Program-made: the position numbers and the translations under genes
Shown here: positions 6,348 through 10,511 of the stretch, in pieces
Numbering within the stretch: the stretch's first letter is position 1
Layout of the letters: each line of letters opens with the position of its first letter
The notes under the pieces: generated by a model
Told to the model about the DNA's origin: nothing
The model's database searches: none
The model's input: only the letters and a program-made list of their open reading frames with translations
From: Flavobacteriales bacterium
Lineage (GTDB): Bacteria; Bacteroidota; Bacteroidia; Flavobacteriales_D; Sanyastnellaceae
DNA length: 10,511 nucleotides
NCBI GenBank assembly: GCA_028823435.1
Contig: JAPKBK010000046.1
Location: 1 to 10,511 of the forward strand
Direction of reading: 5' to 3'

Positions 6348-7517
6348 ATGTCCCATCACGATATCACATTTTCAAAAGAAGAGTTAGAAAGATATTCTAG
6401 GCATCTTATCATTCCTGAATTCAATATTGAAGGCCAAAAGAAGCTGAAAGCATCTGGCGTTCTCGTTATAGGTTCAGGTGGTCTGGGCAGTCCATTGCTC
6501 CTCTATTTGGCTGCCGCTGGTGTCGGACGCATAGGAATAGTCGATTTCGATACTGTGGATGCGTCCAACTTACAAAGGCAGGTTCTTTTCGGCATTCAAG
6601 ATGTTGGCGCATCAAAAGCGATCGCTGCAAGTAAGCGGTTGAAGTCACTGAATCCATACATTACAATCGAAGTTCACGACACGATGTTGACGGCAGATAA
6701 CGCGAGAGAATTAATCCGTCAATATGATGTCGTTGCGGATGGCACAGATAATTTCCCTACCAGGTACCTTGTAAATGACGCCTGTGTCTTGGAAAACAAG
6801 GTCAATGTTTATGCGAGCATCTTCAGATTTGAAGGGCAAGCTTCTGTTTTCAACGAACTCCTTCAGGATGGGACCCGAGGTCCAAATTACAGAGACCTCT
6901 TCCCCTCTCCTCCTCCTCCAGGATTGGTGCCCAGCTGTGCAGAAGGTGGGGTCATCGGGGTACTGCCGGGGATTTTAGGTTCAATTCAAGCATTGGAAGT
7001 CCTCAAAGTGATTTCGGGAGTGGGTGATACGCTAAGTGGCCGTTTGTTTTTATTTGATGCCACAGTGTTTTCCACACGCATTCTGAAAGTCCGAAAAAAC
7101 AAAAACAATCCACTTAACGGAGAACACCCCACTCAAACTGAGCTCATCAACTATGAACAGTTTTGTGGAATAGGTGCACCATCAGAAACACAAAGAGAGG
7201 TTGCTGAAATGAGTGTTCAGAAATTAGATCAATGGAGAAAAGAGGGCGTAAAACACCGTCTTATTGATGTCAGAGAACCATATGAATATGGCATTGTCGA
7301 CATCGGCGGAGAGCTGATTCCACTCGCAACGGTATTAGAGAGTACGAATAGAATCCCGAGAGACATCCCTGTAGTTGTACAATGTCGCTCTGGAGCTAGA
7401 AGTGCCACTGCCATTCGTGAACTTGAGGACGTCCATGGATATACAAACCTCATCAATTTGACTGGCGGCATACTTGGTTGGCAAGAGGCTATCCAGACTG
7501 AGTTACCTAGATACTGA
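6348..7517 (+). CDS. moeZ: MoeZ-type sulfur-carrier adenylyltransferase/sulfurtransferase with rhodanese domain
   Basis: This 389-residue protein is a fusion of an E1-like ThiF/MoeB domain (about 1-250) with a C-terminal rhodanese domain (about 285-387). The first domain activates the carrier's terminal glycine as acyl-adenylate; the second delivers persulfide sulfur. Visible motifs are the nucleotide loop GSGGLG (42-47), DGTDNFPTR with Asp131 and Asp134 near the ATP/Mg site, SCAEGGVIG with Cys197, and the rhodanese loop QCRSGARS with Cys346. The segment YRDLFPSPPPPGLVPSC, lacking the zinc-binding CxxC pairs of E. coli MoeB, and NYEQFCGIG both match M. tuberculosis MoeZ. That enzyme thiolates CysO. 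The ATG lies 9 bases after the carrier stop. It is the last gene of the operon, with its stop 4 bases from that of convergent sucB. It may also serve other carriers in the cell. Confidence 0.92.
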   Translation: MSHHDITFSKEELERYSRHLIIPEFNIEGQKKLKASGVLVIGSGGLGSPLLLYLAAAGVGRIGIVDFDTVDASNLQRQVLFGIQDVGASKAIAASKRLKSLNPYITIEVHDTMLTADNARELIRQYDVVADGTDNFPTRYLVNDACVLENKVNVYASIFRFEGQASVFNELLQDGTRGPNYRDLFPSPPPPGLVPSCAEGGVIGVLPGILGSIQALEVLKVISGVGDTLSGRLFLFDATVFSTRILKVRKNKNNPLNGEHPTQTELINYEQFCGIGAPSETQREVAEMSVQKLDQWRKEGVKHRLIDVREPYEYGIVDIGGELIPLATVLESTNRIPRDIPVVVQCRSGARSATAIRELEDVHGYTNLINLTGGILGWQEAIQTELPRY

Positions 7518-7521
7518 AAAC

Positions 7522-8811
7522 TTAAAGTCCGAGGAGTATTTCTTCGGGCTGTTTCCCGCCAAATAACATTCTCTCTGGATTTTCAAGGAGCTCTTTTACG
7601 AGATGTAAAAAGCTTACACTCTCTTTTCCATCTACAATACGGTGGTCATAGCTAAGTGCGACGTACATGATCGGACGGATCACCACTTGACCATCAATGG
7701 CCACTGGACGTTCAACGATATTGTGCATCCCCAAGATCGCACTTTGGGGTGGGTTGATAATAGGGGTCGATAACATCGAGCCGAACACACCGCCGTTTGT
7801 GATGGTAAACGTCCCTCCTTGCATTTCGTCTACGGTAAGTACACCATCACGTGCTCTAATTGCAAGGCGTTTGATTTCGCCCTCTATTTCTGCAAGAGAC
7901 ATGACTTCCGCATTCCTTACTACAGGAACCATTAACCCTTTGGGAGAGCTTACCGCAATACACACATCTACGTAGTCATGGTATTGCACCTCCTTCCCAT
8001 CTATCATCGCATTGACACCTGGATAAGCAGCTAGAGCGGTTGTCACAGCTTTTGTGAAAAATCCCATGAAACCAAGACCCACACCCTTTTCTTCTTTAAA
8101 CTTAATCTTATATTTGGCCCTGAGGTCCATAATGGGCTTCATGTCCACTTCGTTAAAAGTGGTAAGCATGGCAGTCTCATTTTTGACACCAACGAGTCGT
8201 TCGGCTACTTTTCTGCGTAACATCGACATGCGTTCAGATCGGACCTCTCGAGATCCAGTCCATCCACCTTGAGCAGAAGCCGATGAAGGATCAAACCCTG
8301 CGGCTAAAGCTGAAATAACATCTTGTTTCAGAACTCTTCCATCTCTCCCCGACCCTGTAATAGAACCTGAGGAAATTCCTTTGTCAGCCATCATCTTTTT
8401 GGCTGCAGGAGAAGGACTACCCTCTGCATAGCTTTTTTGAGCAACAGACGCAACGGCCGTATGATCAGGAGATTTTACAGCTGGAATGACAGACGCGGGA
8501 GTAGGCGCAGGTGCAGGAGTAGGTGCAGGAGCAGGTGCCTCTGCAGGTTTGTCCATTCCGGCGGGACGCTTTGCATCAGTATCAATGATACAACACACAT
8601 CACCTACGGGTACGACATCTCCTTCTTCAACTTTTAATGTAATCACCCCCGCCATTTCTGCGGGAAGCTCAAGCGTGGCTTTGTCTGAATCGACTTCGGC
8701 AATGGGTTGATCCTTCTCGACATAGTCACCATCGCTTACGAGCCAAGCAGCAATTTCCACTTCTGATATACTCTCTCCCGGACTGGGAACTTTCATTTCA
8801 AGTATGGGCAT
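7522..8811 (-). CDS. sucB: 2-oxoglutarate dehydrogenase E2, dihydrolipoyl succinyltransferase
   Basis: This is the core E2 enzyme of the 2-oxoglutarate dehydrogenase complex of the TCA cycle; it moves the succinyl group from lipoamide to CoA. The product is 429 residues and complete. The lipoyl domain spans residues 1-80, with the lipoylated Lys44 in EVDSDKATLE. An Ala/Pro linker covers about 85-125. The peripheral subunit-binding domain covers about 131-168 (SPSPAAKKMMADKGI to GRDGRVLKQDV). The catalytic domain runs from about 190 to the end, with SYDHRIVDG containing His390 and Asp394. Neighbouring sucA supports the succinyl rather than acetyl or branched-chain E2 assignment. The ATG at 8809-8811 starts the conserved MPILEMKVPSPGESI. 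It follows the sucA stop by 9 bases without a clear ribosome-binding site. No E3 gene is in the window. Confidence 0.95.
   Translation of the reverse strand: MPILEMKVPSPGESISEVEIAAWLVSDGDYVEKDQPIAEVDSDKATLELPAEMAGVITLKVEEGDVVPVGDVCCIIDTDAKRPAGMDKPAEAPAPAPTPAPAPTPASVIPAVKSPDHTAVASVAQKSYAEGSPSPAAKKMMADKGISSGSITGSGRDGRVLKQDVISALAAGFDPSSASAQGGWTGSREVRSERMSMLRRKVAERLVGVKNETAMLTTFNEVDMKPIMDLRAKYKIKFKEEKGVGLGFMGFFTKAVTTALAAYPGVNAMIDGKEVQYHDYVDVCIAVSSPKGLMVPVVRNAEVMSLAEIEGEIKRLAIRARDGVLTVDEMQGGTFTITNGGVFGSMLSTPIINPPQSAILGMHNIVERPVAIDGQVVIRPIMYVALSYDHRIVDGKESVSFLHLVKELLENPERMLFGGKQPEEILLGL
7526..7557 (+). terminator. Possible terminator hairpin after moeZ, inside the 3' end of sucB
   Basis: On the plus-strand transcript AGTCCGAGGAG (7526-7536) can pair with TTCTTCGGGCT (7540-7550), 11 pairs including three G-U, around a TAT loop. 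It is followed only by GTTTCCC rather than a good T run. On the minus strand the G-U pairs become A-C mismatches, so the hairpin would serve moeZ and not sucB. It falls within the last codons of sucB. A weak candidate. Confidence 0.3.
8498..8533. repeat. 18-bp tandem duplication in the Ala/Pro linker of sucB
   Basis: Two adjacent 18-base units (8498-8515 and 8516-8533) differ at two positions and encode alternating Ala-Pro-Thr residues of the flexible linker between the lipoyl and E3-binding domains. Such linkers vary in length between strains through repeat slippage, and an in-frame unit change would be tolerated. Confidence 0.75.
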
Positions 8812-8820
8812 GATTCTTAA

Positions 8821-10511
8821 TTATTTACGCGCGTATTTCATCACATCATCCATGATAACGTCATGTTTACGAGCGTATATTACTTGTGAGCCCGCCGCAG
8901 TCGTTCCGCTTGCGGGTCTAGCGATGGCCTCTACAATATCTCCCTGATAGTGCATTGAAATAAACGGCCAAGCTCCCATATTTCTTGGTTCCTCTTGAAG
9001 CCAAACCACTTTTACATTTTTATCGTATTGTTTAATCACACGAGTCAGAGCATCCTGAGGAAAGGGGTGCAATTGCTCGATACGAATGACGGCAATATTA
9101 GACGTACGTTTCTTATCCTGCTCAGATTCTTCGAAGCGCTCTAAGAGTTCGTAGTAGATCTTTCCCGAACACATGACAACGGTATCGACCTTTTTTGCAT
9201 CGGATCCTTTTAACATGCGGGGATCGTCTAGAATTTCATGAAACTTGCCTTTTGCGAGTTCAGAAACCGTCGATACGGCTTTCGGATAACGAAGCAGTTT
9301 CTTCGGCGTAAATGCGACCAAAGGTTTGCGAAATGGACGTAAGACTTGTCTTCTCAGAAGGTGAAACATCTGAGCGGGTGTCGTGCAGTTTGTAACAATG
9401 ATATTGTCCCCCGAAGCAAGCGTTAAAAACCGCTCCAAACGGCCTGAACTGTGCTCGGACCCCATTCCTTCATATCCGTGAGGAAGAAGGATTGTAAGTC
9501 CATTCATCGTTCTCCATTTATCCTCTGCTGCACTGAGGAATTGATCCCAAATGATTTGAGCACCGTTGTTGAAATCTCCAAATTGAGCCTCCCAAATCGT
9601 CAAACATTTCGGTCTCGCAAATGCGTATCCAAAATCAAAACCAGAAACAGCATATTCAGAAAGAAGAGAATTGTAGATTGACAACTTTGCTTGACCTTTC
9701 TCAAGATTGTTGAGCAAGATTACTTCTTCTTCCGTTTCCTCAGTCTTCAGGACTGCGTGACGGTGAGAGAACGTTCCACGCTCTACATCCTGACCTGAAA
9801 TCCTGACAGGATAGCCTTCAACTAAAAGGGATGCATAGGCAAGCAATTCACCCATTCCCCAATCTAGGCGATCAGAGTCGAGCATCTTTTTTCTGTCCTT
9901 GAGAAGCTTATCTACTTTCCTGAAAAACTTTTTCCCCTCAGGCAACATGGTTATTTTATCCCCTAAAGCGCGGATTTTCTTCTCTGGGCAACTTGTGTCT
10001 TGAGATGTGTTGAGGTCTTCTGGTGTAGCGCGTCTGTAGTCAGCCCAAATAGCAGAGAGGAAATCCTTCACTTGATTTGTGTCTTTGTCTTTCGCAATCG
10101 CAAAACCTTCCTCCATTTGGTCCATCTGGCTTTGCTTAAGCGCAGTCCCTTCTTCTGAAGTAATGGTTCCCAAGGAAATGAGGTGAGACAAATACATCGC
10201 GTAAGGTGAAGGGTGAGATGAGATCGCTTTGTAGAGCTTAGGCTGTGTAAACTTAGGCTCATCCCCTTCATTGTGACCGTATTTGCGATATCCAAGTAAG
10301 TCGATGAAAACATCCCTGTGAAAAGTTTGGCGATAGGATAGCGCGATGTTCATGACCTGAACAACAGCTTCAGGGTCATCCGCATTCACATGAAAGATCA
10401 AACTCTGTGTCACCTTACCCACGTCAGTGCAATATGTCGAGGTGCGCGCATCAAGGTAGTTTGTCGTAAAACCGATTTGGTTATTTACGATGATATGTAC
10501 TGTTCCTCCGG
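8821..10511 (-). CDS. sucA: 2-oxoglutarate dehydrogenase E1 component, 5'-truncated by window edge
   Basis: This thiamin-diphosphate enzyme decarboxylates 2-oxoglutarate and succinylates the E2 lipoyl group. The last 562 residues or so are visible; the family is about 900-950 long, so roughly the N-terminal 40% is outside. The frame stays open past 10422 to the window edge, reading GGTVHIIVNNQIGFTTNYLD then ARTSTYCTDVGKV, which is conserved SucA sequence; the GTG at 10420-10422 is therefore an internal valine. Further hallmarks are FIDLLGYRKYGHNEGDEP, the EAQFGDFNNGAQIIWDQF segment, LLPHGYEGMGSEHSSGRLER and the near-terminal WLQEEPRNMGAW. The stop at 8821-8823 lies 9 bases before the sucB ATG, so the two are probably co-transcribed. 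No frameshift or missing motif is seen in the visible part. Confidence 0.96.
   Translation of the reverse strand, partial: GGTVHIIVNNQIGFTTNYLDARTSTYCTDVGKVTQSLIFHVNADDPEAVVQVMNIALSYRQTFHRDVFIDLLGYRKYGHNEGDEPKFTQPKLYKAISSHPSPYAMYLSHLISLGTITSEEGTALKQSQMDQMEEGFAIAKDKDTNQVKDFLSAIWADYRRATPEDLNTSQDTSCPEKKIRALGDKITMLPEGKKFFRKVDKLLKDRKKMLDSDRLDWGMGELLAYASLLVEGYPVRISGQDVERGTFSHRHAVLKTEETEEEVILLNNLEKGQAKLSIYNSLLSEYAVSGFDFGYAFARPKCLTIWEAQFGDFNNGAQIIWDQFLSAAEDKWRTMNGLTILLPHGYEGMGSEHSSGRLERFLTLASGDNIIVTNCTTPAQMFHLLRRQVLRPFRKPLVAFTPKKLLRYPKAVSTVSELAKGKFHEILDDPRMLKGSDAKKVDTVVMCSGKIYYELLERFEESEQDKKRTSNIAVIRIEQLHPFPQDALTRVIKQYDKNVKVVWLQEEPRNMGAWPFISMHYQGDIVEAIARPASGTTAAGSQVIYARKHDVIMDDVMKYARK

Noticed and set aside
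8486..8710. Plus-strand open frame with a Gly/Ala repeat opposite sucB
   Set aside because: The repeat is the complement of the Ala/Pro linker codons of sucB; no independent coding evidence.
10420..10422. GTG as the start of a shorter SucA
   Set aside because: Conserved SucA sequence (VNNQIGFTTNYLD, STYCTD) continues upstream of it to the window edge, so it is an internal valine.

Overview
The window looks like chromosomal DNA of a member of the Bacteroidota. The mreC-mreD-mrdA-rodA order, the sequence style of the SucA/SucB pair, and the scarcity of clear Shine-Dalgarno sites all point that way. The placement is by protein resemblance only and I do not assign a family. Both ends cut through genes: mreC lacks its 5' end at base 1 and sucA lacks its 5' end at base 10511.

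Bases 1-4430 (+ strand) are a cell-elongation operon: mreC (partial), mreD, the class B penicillin-binding protein PBP2 (mrdA) and the SEDS glycosyltransferase rodA. Each junction is a 4-base ATGA stop/start overlap, so the four are probably translationally coupled. Together they make the membrane part of the elongasome: RodA polymerises lipid II, PBP2 crosslinks it, and MreC/MreD connect and activate them. All catalytic motifs of PBP2 and RodA are present.

Bases 4431-4649 are non-coding but structured. Nested complementary segments (4512-4609) are followed by an 11-bp hairpin and a run of seven Ts. The T run ends one base before the next possible start codon (4650). This could be a small RNA gene with its own terminator, or a leader attenuator for the genes downstream. 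A copy of the terminator arm sequence GGAGGC at 4560-4565 makes an alternative fold possible.

Bases 4650-7517 (+ strand) hold the most interesting part: a compact four-gene set of a CysM-type cysteine synthase, a JAMM/MPN metalloprotease (Mec-like), a ubiquitin-like sulfur carrier (CysO-like) and a MoeZ-type E1-like adenylyltransferase/rhodanese. This matches the protein-thiocarboxylate route to cysteine characterised in Mycobacterium tuberculosis. MoeZ adenylates and thiolates the carrier C-terminus, CysM uses the carrier thiocarboxylate to make a carrier-cysteine adduct, and the JAMM protease releases cysteine. Here the carrier ends in Gly-Gly-Ser-Lys rather than Gly-Gly, so it must be trimmed before activation; the neighbouring JAMM protease is the obvious candidate.

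Bases 7522-10511 (- strand) carry the 2-oxoglutarate dehydrogenase genes sucA (E1, partial) and sucB (E2, complete), 9 bases apart. They converge on the cysteine operon with only 4 bases between the stop codons. No tRNA, rRNA, insertion sequence, CRISPR array or phage gene was seen.
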